From Planctomycetota bacterium (GTDB lineage: Bacteria; Planctomycetota; Planctomycetia; Pirellulales; UBA7805): a DNA stretch of 43,673 nucleotides. This document shows, piece after piece, positions 25,485 through 34,245 of this stretch (positions are counted from its first letter, which is position 1; every line of letters begins with the position of its first letter). The notes below the pieces were generated by a model that was not told the DNA's origin, did no database searches, and saw only the letters and a program-made list of their open reading frames with translations. The translations under genes were made by a program, and so were the position numbers. The DNA lies in contig QQVP01000048.1 of assembly GCA_003389215.1 (NCBI GenBank), positions 1 through 43,673 on the forward strand, given 5' to 3'.

Positions 25485-26984
25485 TCAGTCGTGTTCCTTC
25501 GGAGCGGCAAGCTCCTTGGGCTCGTCCGGCTTGGTCGCCTCGGGAATCTCTTGCTGGCTGCCGCCGGCGGCCAGGGCGATTGTCTCGACCTCGCCCGAGT
25601 CCTCTTCCAGCGGTACGTCCTTGAACTTTGCCTCGGCCTCGACCAACTCGATCACCTTCCGCTCGATGATCTGGTTGCGAAGGCTGTCCATCATGCCGCG
25701 TTTTTCCAGCTGGGCTCGTACCCGGCGGGGGCTCTCGCCGCTCTGCATGGCGATCAGCGCCACTTCGCGGTCGTAATCGCCCGGCTCCGCCTCGACGTCT
25801 TGGTCCTCGGCGATGCGCTCCAGGATGAAATGCTCGCGGAGGGCCCGGGCGGTGGCCGTGGCCGAATTCTGCCGCAACTCGTTCTCGTGAGCCCGAATGT
25901 CTTCGTCGCTGAAACCACTGCGCTGCAGTTCGAGCACGCTCCGCTGCAGCTCGCGTTCGCTCTGACGCCGCAACAATTCCGGCGGCAATTCCCATTCGGC
26001 CGCCTCGGTCAACAGCTGCGTGATTTGCTGACGGGCACTCTGCTGGCGACGATACTCGAGCTGCCGCTCGAGGTTGTCCTTGATCGCGTCCCGCAGATCG
26101 GCCTCGGTCTCGAAGTTGCCCATCTGCTGCAAGAAAGCCTCGTTCAGCTCGGGCAGTTCGAGCTTCTTGATCTCGAGCACCTCGAACTCGACGTCGACCG
26201 ACTTGCCCTTGAGCTCCTCGCTGGCGGCGTCTTTGCTCAGCTCGACCTTGCCGGTCTTCTTGTCTCCCGGCTTGGCGCCGATCATCAACTGGTCGAACTT
26301 CTCCAGCTTGCCGTCGAAGAAGCTGAGCGTCGGTCGCACGCGGAGCGACTGTTCGTTGGCGTCGGCCAGGGTCTTGCCGTCGTGGGTGGCACGGACATTG
26401 ACGACGACAAAGTCGTCGGCCGCGGCGGGCTCCTCGGAGGGAGTGAGCCGGCCGTAGCGGGCAAGCACGGACCGCAACTGGCGATCGACTTCGTCGTCGC
26501 CGAAATCGGCGGTCGGTCGCTCGATCTTCAGGCCCTTCCAGTTCGGCATCTCGAACTCGGGACGAACTTCGAGATCGAAGGCAAACTGCATCGGCCCGTC
26601 GTCGGGCACGGTCACGGCGTCGAGATCGAGATCGGGCTCGCTGATCGCGGTCAGATCGTGATCCTCGTTGACCTGGGCCATGGCATCCATGAGCAGGGTG
26701 CCTTTGACCTGTTCGGCAACTTCCTTTCGGAAGCGCACCTCGATCAACTTTCGCGGCGCATGCCCCACGCGAAAACCGGGCACCTGGGCGGTGTCCATCA
26801 TCTCGCCAAAGGCGTTGTCGAGATAACGATCGACGATGGGTCGAGGAATGGTGACCTCGACGTGGCGCTGGCAGGCACTCGGACTGGAGATGGAAACCTC
26901 CAGGTCCATTTGTTCCGGGGCACCTTGTTCCGGGGCATCGTCGTCCGCTTCATCGGCGGCGGTTGCTTCCAGGTCTTGAGCCAT
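25485..26984 (-). CDS. tig: Trigger factor
   Basis: A 499-residue ribosome-bound chaperone and peptidyl-prolyl isomerase. The ribosome-docking signature GFRVGHAP is at 70-77. It lies about 26 residues later than in E. coli because of an acidic N-terminal extension (ADEADDDAPEQGAPEQ). The PPIase domain follows from about 180 to 275. The helical chaperone arms run to about 455, with QMGNFETEADLRDAIKDNL and a NQIIERKVIELV segment near the C-terminus. An acidic/Pro-rich tail ends it. Downstream on the same strand are two clpP genes, the classical tig-clpP arrangement but without clpX. tRNA-Gly lies 70 bases upstream and may share its promoter. Confidence 0.95.
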   Translation of the reverse strand: MAQDLEATAADEADDDAPEQGAPEQMDLEVSISSPSACQRHVEVTIPRPIVDRYLDNAFGEMMDTAQVPGFRVGHAPRKLIEVRFRKEVAEQVKGTLLMDAMAQVNEDHDLTAISEPDLDLDAVTVPDDGPMQFAFDLEVRPEFEMPNWKGLKIERPTADFGDDEVDRQLRSVLARYGRLTPSEEPAAADDFVVVNVRATHDGKTLADANEQSLRVRPTLSFFDGKLEKFDQLMIGAKPGDKKTGKVELSKDAASEELKGKSVDVEFEVLEIKKLELPELNEAFLQQMGNFETEADLRDAIKDNLERQLEYRRQQSARQQITQLLTEAAEWELPPELLRRQSERELQRSVLELQRSGFSDEDIRAHENELRQNSATATARALREHFILERIAEDQDVEAEPGDYDREVALIAMQSGESPRRVRAQLEKRGMMDSLRNQIIERKVIELVEAEAKFKDVPLEEDSGEVETIALAAGGSQQEIPEATKPDEPKELAAPKEHD

Positions 26985-27054
26985 GGCGCACTACCAAACC
27001 GTGGCCTTGCCACGCGTGATCAACAAGTCGAACCAGTCAGAACCAAAAGATGAG

Positions 27055-27127
27055 AGCGGGTGATGGGATTCGAACCCACGACAACAACGTTGGCAACGTT
27101 GTGCTCTGCCAACTGAGCTACACCCGC
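27055..27127 (-). tRNA. tRNA-Gly (anticodon GCC)
   Basis: A 73-base cloverleaf. The acceptor stem GCGGGTG pairs with CACCCGC and the discriminator is T. The D arm is GCTC-AGTTGGCA-GAGC. The anticodon stem CAACG/CGTTG holds the loop TTGCCAA with anticodon GCC. The T arm is GTGGG-TTCGAAT-CCCAT with one G-U pair. The 3' CCA is not encoded; CTC follows. A near-consensus promoter lies 63 bases upstream. Confidence 0.97.
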
Positions 27128-27577
27128 TTTTTCGAAGGGACACTCCGAAACTACGAATCCGCAGGCCGCGGCCGAAGTCGAAGCCCGCGGATTATAGGCT
27201 CGCCAATCGGTGCCACAAGACCAGTTCTCCCCCAAGGAAAACCGGTCGGCCGCATCCAGGAAGGGTAAGTTGGCGCTGGCGGCGCAGTCAAGGGGCGCAG
27301 GCAGTAACAGCGATGCCTGCGGGTCCCTCGGGGCCTGCGGACGACGGGCGACGCGGGCCGCGGCGACGGTTTGGTGGCGGTTTGCGGTGGACCCGCCGCG
27401 GATCGACGCCGCGCGAGGCCATTGTGATGCCCCGCAAGCCCAGTTAATATCAACGATTGCCGCGAAATGTCGGCACGTCGCCTGGGGCGAGCGGGAATCT
27501 TCCCCCTGCGGGATGGTTCCGTCGCTTGCCGCGATCGGCGGCCGCGCGGTCGCTGGCGGACAGTTGGAGAAGCAAGC
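27128..27577. other. 450-base divergent region upstream of tRNA-Gly and the FHA gene
   Basis: Contains the minus-strand tRNA promoter (27191-27218) and, at its right edge, a GGAG ribosome site (about 27565) for the FHA gene. Frames crossing it are Arg/Gly-rich shadow sequence. No plus-strand promoter was convincing and no repeats were seen. Confidence 0.4.
27191..27218 (-). promoter_or_regulatory. Sigma-70-type promoter for tRNA-Gly, possibly also tig
   Basis: On the minus strand a perfect TATAAT (27191-27196) is preceded, with a 16-base spacer, by TTGTGG (27213-27218). Transcription would start about 55-60 bases before the tRNA. No terminator is obvious in the 70 bases between the tRNA and tig, so read-through into tig and the clpP pair is possible. 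Confidence 0.5.
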
Positions 27578-28123
27578 ATGGGTGCCCACCTGATCCTCCG
27601 CACCGAGGGTCGCGAAGACACGATTGTGCCTTTGGACAAGCTCCCGCTGGTGTTCGGCCGTGGCCGCGAGGTCGACGTGACGTTGGCCAGTCCGCTGGTG
27701 AGCCGCCGCCACTGCGAACTCTACGAGTCGGGCGGGCGTCTCTGTGTCCGCGATCTGGAATCGCTCAACGGCACCTTCGTGGGCGAAGAGCGTGTCGACG
27801 AGCAACCGCTCGCATCCGGCGATCGACTCACGGTCGGCGCCGCGATCTTCGAAGTCGTCCTCGACACCGAAGACGGGGAGCCGGCGGCCGCGGGTGCCGA
27901 GGCCGAGACGGTCGATCCGGAAATCACGGAACTCGACGAATCGGCCTTCGAGTCGTTCGACGAAGACGGCGACGCCGCGACCGAAGAAGCGGGAGCCGAG
28001 AGCGAGTTTCCCACGATCGAAGCCCGCAAGAAACGGCCCCGCGCCAAGGCGCCGAAGTCGAAGGCGGTCTCCGCCAGCGACGAGGACGAAGACCTTGACG
28101 ACTTTCTCAAGCACTTCGACTAG
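27578..28123 (+). CDS. FHA-domain protein with acidic and basic tail
   Basis: A 181-residue cytosolic protein. The forkhead-associated domain, a phosphothreonine reader, spans about 20-95 and shows GRGREVDVTL, SPLVSRRHCEL and LESLNGTFVGEERV, the conserved phosphopeptide-binding residues. Residues 105-145 are acidic, and 146-165 carry KKRPRAKAPKSK. The protein ends DLDDFLKHFD. The start at 27578 is set by GGAG ten bases upstream; the frame extends 37 codons further without signal. No Ser/Thr kinase or phosphatase is adjacent, so the partner lies elsewhere. Confidence 0.92.
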   Translation: MGAHLILRTEGREDTIVPLDKLPLVFGRGREVDVTLASPLVSRRHCELYESGGRLCVRDLESLNGTFVGEERVDEQPLASGDRLTVGAAIFEVVLDTEDGEPAAAGAEAETVDPEITELDESAFESFDEDGDAATEEAGAESEFPTIEARKKRPRAKAPKSKAVSASDEDEDLDDFLKHFD

Positions 28124-28309
28124 GGCGTCCGCTGCGTCGACCTGGCAGCTTCTGTCAAAGGGCCAGTCGCGTGCGACGGAGCCAGTCGCGGCGGGATGTC
28201 GATCCGCAAACACGTCGATGCCGACGGGCGGTTAGAATAGCGGGTGGTTCGCTCGCGATTTCTCTGCGATCAGCCGTGATCGCCCATTCGTTTGCCCAAC
28301 GCCGATTCG

Positions 28310-30112
28310 ATGAGCACCGACGAAGTACGCCGCTGGCTCCCGCCCGCCTGGCTCTGCGGACTGATCCTGGTTGTACTCGGCGCGATCACCTATGGCAACA
28401 ATCTTCACGGCCCGTTCATCTACGATGATCAGTCCACGATCGTGGAAAACCCGGGACTGCGGCAGCTCTGGCCGGCCGACCAGCTGGTGGCCGCCATGCG
28501 AACCGTCCATCCCTCGCGGCCGCTGGCCAATCTGACGCTGGCCCTCAACTACGCCTGGGGCGGACTCGAGGTGCGCGGCTACCACCTGGTCAACATCGGC
28601 GTCCACATCGTTGCCTCGCTGCTGCTCTTCGCCGTCGTGCGGCTGACGTTGCGTGGGGAGCGGCTCGGCGAGCAATTCGGCGCGGCGGCCAATCCGCTCG
28701 CCCTGGCCTGTGCGGCCATCTGGCTCGTTCACCCGCTGCAGTCGGAGTGCGTCAACTACATCACGCAGCGGAGCGAGATGTTGATGGCCACGTTCTTCTT
28801 ATTGACGCTCTACGCGGCGATCCGCGCCCGCGAGCCGTCGGGGCGGATGCGCTGGGAGCTGCTGGCGATCGGCGCCTGTGCGGCCGGCATGGCGACCAAG
28901 GAGGTGATGGTCACGGCGCCGCTGATCGTCGTGCTCTACGACGCGGTATTCGCCAGCGGAACGTGGCGGCAGCAGTTCGCCGGCCGGTGGCGACTCTATC
29001 TGGGTCTGGCCGCGACTTGGGGACTGCTGGCCTGGCTGGTTGGCGATCGTCCGCACGGCCGCACCGCCGGGTTCGGTCTCGGCCTGAGCCCCTGGGACTA
29101 TGCCCTGAATCAGGGTGAGATGGTCGTCGAATACCTGCGGCTGGTGTTCTGGCCGCATCCGCTGAATCTCGACTATGGTCGTGCCGTGCCGCGCGAACTC
29201 GGCGAAGTGGCGTTGCCGGGCGGCTTTGTCGTGGCCCTCCTGCTGGTCACGGCGGTGGCGCTGTGGAAACGGCCGCCGCTCGGCTTCCTGGGGGCCTGGT
29301 TCTTCTTGATCCTGGCACCGACGTCGAGCATCCTGCCGATTCTCACCGAAGTCGGTGCGGAGCGCCGCGTGTATCTGTCCCTCGCGGCCCCGGTCGTGTT
29401 GCTGGTCGTCGGCGGCTGGCGGTTGCTCACCAAGTTCTTCGCGCGATCGGTCGCGCCGGCGGCACCTCGCAAGGCGAAGGCCCGCGCCGACGGTCAGGCA
29501 ACCCCGCCGCGGGAGTTGATCGTCGGCGGCCTGGCCCTGTTGATCCTGCTGGCGGTCCTCGTCCCCGTCACGCGCAGTCGTAACCGCGACTACCACGATA
29601 CGGTCACGATCTGGCAAACCGCGGTCGCCGCCCGAGAGAGCAATCCGCGGGCCCATCGCAATCTCGGTTTCGAACTGCACAACGCCCATCGGCTCGACGA
29701 GGCCGCGGCCAGTTATCGCCGGGCGCTCGCCATCGAGCCCGCCTATCAGCAGGTTCACTTCGACCTGGGGCTCGTCTACAAGGACCTGCGGGAACTGGCG
29801 GCCGCCGAACACCACTTGCGGCGCGCCGCGGAGCTCAATCCGGGCGATGCCAAGGCACTCAACAGCCTGGCCAACATCTGTCAGGAAGCGAGCCGCGCGG
29901 ACGACGCCATCGCCCTTTACCGGCGGGCACTCGAGATTGAACCGGATCATCCTTCGGCGAGCTTGAACCTGGCCATCGCGCTCGATCGCCAGGGGCGCCC
30001 GGCCGAGGCCATCCCTTACTACGCGAGGGCCCTCGAGATTCGACCCGAGTTGCGACAAGCCCGGGCCCGGCTCGAGCACCTGCGTCGCACCGTCGAGTCG
30101 CCGGTCCCCTGA
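28310..30112 (+). CDS. Polytopic GT-C-like membrane protein with C-terminal TPRs (TMTC-like)
   Basis: A 600-residue inner-membrane protein with about 10 hydrophobic segments to residue 440, then TPR units from about 450 to 590 (NPRAHRNLGFELHNAHRLDEA and following). Near the N-terminus the first periplasmic loop has FIYDDQSTIVENP, an Asp-Asp motif like the catalytic DD of GT-C lipid-linked sugar transferases. QSECVNYITQRSEMLMATFF corresponds to a conserved segment of TMTC-type O-mannosyltransferases. The likely role is protein O-glycosylation using a lipid-linked sugar, inferred from architecture. ATG 28310 is used; a TTG six codons upstream is open. Confidence 0.82.
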   Translation: MSTDEVRRWLPPAWLCGLILVVLGAITYGNNLHGPFIYDDQSTIVENPGLRQLWPADQLVAAMRTVHPSRPLANLTLALNYAWGGLEVRGYHLVNIGVHIVASLLLFAVVRLTLRGERLGEQFGAAANPLALACAAIWLVHPLQSECVNYITQRSEMLMATFFLLTLYAAIRAREPSGRMRWELLAIGACAAGMATKEVMVTAPLIVVLYDAVFASGTWRQQFAGRWRLYLGLAATWGLLAWLVGDRPHGRTAGFGLGLSPWDYALNQGEMVVEYLRLVFWPHPLNLDYGRAVPRELGEVALPGGFVVALLLVTAVALWKRPPLGFLGAWFFLILAPTSSILPILTEVGAERRVYLSLAAPVVLLVVGGWRLLTKFFARSVAPAAPRKAKARADGQATPPRELIVGGLALLILLAVLVPVTRSRNRDYHDTVTIWQTAVAARESNPRAHRNLGFELHNAHRLDEAAASYRRALAIEPAYQQVHFDLGLVYKDLRELAAAEHHLRRAAELNPGDAKALNSLANICQEASRADDAIALYRRALEIEPDHPSASLNLAIALDRQGRPAEAIPYYARALEIRPELRQARARLEHLRRTVESPVP

Positions 30113-30142
30113 CCGTCGCCGGAAAGACGCTCGAGGCAGGAT

Positions 30143-30347
30143 CTAAGCGTTGGGTTCGTCGAGCAGTCGAAAACTGCACGCGATAGGCGGTCCGCTCCTC
30201 GCCCGGCGGCGCCTGCTCATAGATGGCGTCAATTTCCTGACGCAGCGCGGCGGCCGTGGCGAAGTCGTCGCGACGGACATCTTCCTCGGTCAGCGTCTTT
30301 TCGCCGCGGCGAATCGCTTCCAGGAACCTCTTCTTGAAGAGCAGCAT
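30143..30347 (-). pseudogene. Decayed ASCH-domain gene with internal deletion and 3' frameshift
   Basis: The frame begins MLLFKKRFLEAIRRGEKT, the typical start of small ASCH (RNA-binding, PUA-like) proteins. It then jumps to LTEEDVRRDDFATAAALRQE, which in intact homologues known to me lies several dozen residues later. The segment between, normally carrying the QT-x-R and GYI core, is absent in frame. Near the 3' end, a run of four T (plus-strand AAAA at 30170-30173) shifts the frame. Removing one T gives YRVQFRLLDEPNA and a stop at 30143. As it stands the frame continues to 29859, into the convergent membrane-protein gene. The two lesions suggest a non-functional remnant. Homologue comparison is from memory. 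Confidence 0.6.
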
Positions 30348-30400
30348 GGTGGGATAGGGTGGCCGCCAGACACGATCGCCCGCCGCCCTCCGACGTGTCC

Positions 30401-31072
30401 TTAGGGGAGCAGGATCTCCTGGAGCGCGGCCGACAGCTCACTCGGGTCCTGTGCGACGAGGCCAAATGCGAGCGCGACGAGCGTGGCGACCCCGACGCTC
30501 AAGAACACAACTCCGGCCAGGCCCGGTGCCGACTCGAACTGGGTTAGCTCCAGGGCCAGCTCTCGCTCGAGATGGCGCCAGCCGAGATAGTTCTGCCTGC
30601 CCGTGGTGGCGACCAGCGAGACATTCCGCAGTCGCGGCACACTGTCGACCTGCAATTGCACGCCCAGGGGTGCGATCGCCAGGGCGTCGCCGGCCCATTC
30701 GTGTTCGAGATTGTGTCGTCGCAGCAAGCTGTCCAGGGCCATGCGCACCTGATCGACGCTGACATTGTAGACGACCAGGCGCTGACGCGAGAGGAGCACG
30801 AACAGCGTCAGCCCCAGCAGATAGGTCAGCACCATGAAACCCCAACCGACGATCGTATTGAAATGCGTCACGCCGATGTTCTCGGCGACCGCCTCGGGCA
30901 CGAAGAGGGTCAGCGGACCGAGAAAGACGAGGCCCGAAACGGCCAACCCGACCGCGTAGATCTCCCGGGTGCCGTTGGTTATCACGGGTCGCCCGACCCG
31001 ATTGATCAGGCCCAGCGTCAGACAGTAGACGGCCAGGGGTCCCAGCGCGATCGCCAGATGGAGAGTGCTCAT
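30401..31072 (-). CDS. Membrane protein, four predicted TM segments, unknown function
   Basis: A 223-residue protein. Hydrophobic segments lie at about 5-25, 40-60, 73-95 and 190-212. A soluble loop at 97-188 contains RQRLVVYNVSVDQVRMALDSLLRR and a VQLQVDSVPRLRNVSLV segment, which looks like a small alpha/beta domain in the cytosol or periplasm. No catalytic motif or known family was recognised. The next gene upstream on the same strand starts at 31793 and is also a membrane protein. Confidence 0.75.
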   Translation of the reverse strand: MSTLHLAIALGPLAVYCLTLGLINRVGRPVITNGTREIYAVGLAVSGLVFLGPLTLFVPEAVAENIGVTHFNTIVGWGFMVLTYLLGLTLFVLLSRQRLVVYNVSVDQVRMALDSLLRRHNLEHEWAGDALAIAPLGVQLQVDSVPRLRNVSLVATTGRQNYLGWRHLERELALELTQFESAPGLAGVVFLSVGVATLVALAFGLVAQDPSELSAALQEILLP

Positions 31073-31331
31073 CGAATCGCAGGCGTTGTGGGAACGGCGG
31101 AAGTCGGGCGAAGCAGATCGGCATCGCCGCCGCGTCGCAATCAGTTCGGGCTGCTGTCTACGGCATGGCTGTATGGCTGCCGTTTCGCCGCGGCGCGCTC
31201 ATTCTACGAGAGACGTCGCCGCCCGACAACGTAACGGGCGACAATGCAAAGGCCGACGAGATAAAGGACGACAATGCAAGCTCGCTTCCCCACGCGAGTG
31301 CAACGCGTGGCCGCGTTGGCGGTCCGCATCG

Positions 31332-31793
31332 CTACCGATCGGCCTGCGAAGGACCGTCGTCCGCGGTTGGCGGCTGCCCGCCCTGTTCCTCATCGCGCTC
31401 CGCGTGGAGCTGCTGCAGTTCCGCCTGCAGCCGCGCCCGCTCGGCGGTCTGCTGGCGTCCCTCGTGAGCGAAGTGCTGCCGGGAATCGACATAGTCGGCC
31501 AGCGCCAGGAGCAGCGTCCACAGCACGACCACCAACACGAGCAGCCAATAGGCCAGGTAGAGCCCGGGCCGCTGTTCGCGTAGCCGCTCGAGCCACGGTC
31601 CGGCCCCGATCGCCAGCGCGACCAAGGCCAGCATGACGCCCACCTGCAGGCGGCGACGATATTGGCGGGCCAGAAAGCTCCTCTCTCGCCCCTCGGCGAC
31701 ATCACGTTTGGCGAGCCAGCTGCGGTGATGCCAGAGCAGCATCGTCAGGGCGATCGCAAGTAACCCGATCGAGAAGAGCTGCGTTGCGGACAT
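31332..31793 (-). CDS. Small membrane protein with C-terminal coiled coil, unknown function
   Basis: A 153-residue product from ATG 31793 (MSATQLFSIGLLAI); the longer frame to 31943 adds Arg/Pro-rich shadow sequence. Three hydrophobic segments at about 5-20, 50-67 and 78-98 are followed by a coiled coil (TAERARLQAELQQLHAERDEE) and a short acidic tail. No family was recognised. The M28-type gene lies 68 bases upstream on the same strand, so the two may be cotranscribed. Confidence 0.7.
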   Translation of the reverse strand: MSATQLFSIGLLAIALTMLLWHHRSWLAKRDVAEGRERSFLARQYRRRLQVGVMLALVALAIGAGPWLERLREQRPGLYLAYWLLVLVVVLWTLLLALADYVDSRQHFAHEGRQQTAERARLQAELQQLHAERDEEQGGQPPTADDGPSQADR

Positions 31794-31861
31794 GGCAAGG
31801 TGTGGGGCGGGCGACGGGAGGCGACCGAGGGGACGAGAACGCGGGGGCCTTGGTTCCAGAC

Positions 31862-33013
31862 TTACTCGGAATCGGCCGGCGGCAACTTCTCCAACCAACT
31901 GAGCACGACGTAGCCGACTTTGGCGAGCGACTCGCCCGAGCACTTGTCGATCGTGTCGGCGTCGGTGTGCCAGTAACGATTGCGGGGAGCACTGGGATAG
32001 TCGAAATCGATCAGGTTGCAGCAGGGAATCTTGCCGATGTTTCGCAGCGGCAGATGGTCGTCGCGAACGTTGTGTTTACGTCGGGCAATGAACTCGCGGA
32101 CCCCGAGCTCGCGGGCGGTTTCCCAAATGTCCTCGACCAGGGGCCGCGTATCGCGCCACCACCAGCTGTTCTTCTCCTGGTAAATTGTGAGCTGCCGGTC
32201 GCCCACCATGTCGAACAGCACCCCCCAGCGGTAGCGAAACGACCGCGGCTCGTTTGCATACAGGCGGGCGAAGTGTTCCGATCCGACGAAGTAGCGGTCG
32301 ACGCGCGTGCCGAGGTTGAAGACGAATTCTTCGGCGTCGAAGAAGACGAAATCGACGCCCAGAGCCGTATTCTGCAGCGTGGGAATATGGTGGCCCAGCT
32401 CCATCAGCAAGGCCGTGCCACTGCCGCCGTCGTTGGCGCCGATGAAGACGGTGCCGCGACTGCGAGCGGGCACCCTGGGATTGTCGGGCTGGGGACGCGT
32501 GTCGTAGTGAGCACAGAGCAGAATCCGCTCCGCGCGGTCGGGGTGCCACTGGACGATCGTATTGACCACCGGCGTCACCTCGCCGGTACGCGGGTGGCGG
32601 ATCTCGAACCGCTGGAAGTCGACCTGGGCCCCCAGGGCCTCGAAGTGCTTGGTGAGCAACTCCCGCTGGGCCTGCATCGCCGCCGAGCCGGTGGGGCGGG
32701 GACCCAAATCGCAGATCTGCTGCAGGTAAGCATAGGCCCGCTGAGCATCCAGCGGGTTGGCCGCGACGGCCGGCTGAGAGACCATCGTCACCGCCGCCGA
32801 ATCCGAACTCGCGGGAGGCCGCTGGGCGGCCACAGTCGGGGTTGCGTCGCCGGTCGCGGCTGCCGAACGATCGCCGACACCTTCGACCACGGTGGCCGAC
32901 GACGGCAGCGCCACCGTCGGTTCGCGCGCGTCCTCCGCACCGCTACAGCTTGCCAGCAAGATGGCCATCACCAGCGGCGTTCCCTGCCGCAAGGTCCGGC
33001 TAATGGGGATCAT
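31862..33013 (-). CDS. M28-family lipoprotein, glutaminyl-peptide cyclotransferase-like
   Basis: A 383-residue zinc-dependent protein of the M28/glutaminyl cyclase group, which either trims peptides or cyclises N-terminal Gln. From ATG 33013 the signal ends in lipobox LASC with Cys23, so it is membrane-anchored outside the cytosol. A Ser/Ala/Pro linker runs to about residue 85. Zinc and catalytic residues appear as His169 and Asp171 in CAHYDTRP, Asp195 in GANDGGSG, Glu228-Glu229 in FFDAEEF and the distal DDHLPL His. The NSWWWRDTRPLVEDIW segment near 290 is typical of cyclase-like members. Whether it is a cyclase or peptidase is not settled. Confidence 0.87.
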   Translation of the reverse strand: MIPISRTLRQGTPLVMAILLASCSGAEDAREPTVALPSSATVVEGVGDRSAAATGDATPTVAAQRPPASSDSAAVTMVSQPAVAANPLDAQRAYAYLQQICDLGPRPTGSAAMQAQRELLTKHFEALGAQVDFQRFEIRHPRTGEVTPVVNTIVQWHPDRAERILLCAHYDTRPQPDNPRVPARSRGTVFIGANDGGSGTALLMELGHHIPTLQNTALGVDFVFFDAEEFVFNLGTRVDRYFVGSEHFARLYANEPRSFRYRWGVLFDMVGDRQLTIYQEKNSWWWRDTRPLVEDIWETARELGVREFIARRKHNVRDDHLPLRNIGKIPCCNLIDFDYPSAPRNRYWHTDADTIDKCSGESLAKVGYVVLSWLEKLPPADSE

Positions 33014-33112
33014 CGTGTCGACCTCGCACAATCGCGACAGCTTGCCTGGCTGCGGCGGCTTGCCACATTGCCGTCATTATAGGATGGCACACCGGCGAGG
33101 GACGATAGCTGC

Positions 33113-33142
33113 TTGAAAGGCTGGCGAAAGACACTCTATAAT
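33113..33142 (+). promoter_or_regulatory. Sigma-70-type promoter upstream of the methyltransferase pair
   Basis: TTGAAA (33113-33118), 18-base spacer, perfect TATAAT (33137-33142). It points at the methyltransferase gene, with a leader of about 165 bases. The opposite-strand lipoprotein gene starts 100 bases away. Confidence 0.55.
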
Positions 33143-33313
33143 ACAGGGCTTTCCCAGCCCACCAGGCGGTGGCCAGGTCGTCGATCTTCACGAGAACTTG
33201 TCCGCCACGTCCCGCCGCCGATCCCGATTTTGATTCCTGTCGTCGAGGTTGACTCCTGCGGGACCGGCCGCGGCGCCCCGCGTGGCGTTTTCCTGCCGCC
33301 GTTTATTCCATCA

Positions 33314-34171
33314 ATGTTTGACAAATCTCAGTACGAACTGATCGACTTTGGCCAAGGGCGACGATTAGATCGCTTTGGCTCCTACGTTCTCGATCGCCCC
33401 TGCCAGGTCGCCAAGGGATTGCCCCGCGGGAACGACGCCGCCTGGACCGATGCCGATGCGGTCTATACCGGAGCGAACTCCGGCGAGGGTAACTGGCGCA
33501 GTAGTGCCGGGCTGCCGCTGTCCTGGACGATTGCCCATAACGGGTCGACGTTCGAGTTGAAGCTGACCGACTTTGGCCACGTCGGCTTGTTTCCCGAGCA
33601 CGCGGTCAACTGGGATTGGATTACCCATCAGGTCCGCTCGGCGGGTCAGACGCTCAAGGTCCTGAATCTATTCGCCTATACCGGCGGGGCGACGATTGCG
33701 GCCGTGGCCGGCGGGGCCGAGGTGGTCCACGTCGACGCGGCGCAGAACGCCGTGCTGTGGGCGCGTCGCAATACGCAGGCTTCGGATATGGCGAACGCCC
33801 CGATTCGCTGGATTACCGAAGACGTCCGCAAGTTCGTGCAGCGGGAAATTCGCCGCGGCAACAAGTATCACGGCGTGGTGCTCGATCCGCCCAGTTATGG
33901 TCACGGACCCAAGGGCGAGGTCTGGAAGCTCGACGAACACCTGCCCTCGCTCTTGGAGATGTGTGCCGAATTGACCGTCGCCGATCGTCGCTTTGTGTTG
34001 CTCTCGTGCCACACGACCGGCATCGAGCCAGCCGATCTGGAACGGATGCTCCGCGATTCCATGGGCGGTTTGCGAAACGGCGTCATGGAGTCGGGCGGGT
34101 TGGCATTGCAGACGATCGACGGACGGCAAATGCCTGCCGGCATCGCCACGCGGTGGGCCGTGAACCGCTAG
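33314..34171 (+). CDS. Class I SAM-dependent methyltransferase, RlmI/RlmK-like
   Basis: A 285-residue cytosolic enzyme probably methylating 23S rRNA cytosine. ATG at 33314 (MFDKSQYELIDFGQGRRL) is used; the frame is open back to 33113, but that part covers the promoter and a long leader. SAM motif I is LNLFAYTGGATIAA at about 116-129, with the acidic VVHVDAA after it. Motif IV is VLDPPSYGHG at about 188. The PUA domain of RlmI is absent, so it is a short version. The second methyltransferase gene starts 74 bases downstream on the same strand. Confidence 0.87.
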   Translation: MFDKSQYELIDFGQGRRLDRFGSYVLDRPCQVAKGLPRGNDAAWTDADAVYTGANSGEGNWRSSAGLPLSWTIAHNGSTFELKLTDFGHVGLFPEHAVNWDWITHQVRSAGQTLKVLNLFAYTGGATIAAVAGGAEVVHVDAAQNAVLWARRNTQASDMANAPIRWITEDVRKFVQREIRRGNKYHGVVLDPPSYGHGPKGEVWKLDEHLPSLLEMCAELTVADRRFVLLSCHTTGIEPADLERMLRDSMGGLRNGVMESGGLALQTIDGRQMPAGIATRWAVNR

Positions 34172-34245
34172 GCTCGCGACGGCGACGGTCGTCGTTCGCG
34201 CATGGTTCGACTCGCGTAGCCGTCGCCCTCCACTCCGGTTCGACG

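Noticed and set aside
29859..30347. 162-codon reading of the ASCH-like frame
   Set aside because: The last 90 codons overlap a convergent membrane-protein gene and look random; a frameshift near 30170 explains the read-through.
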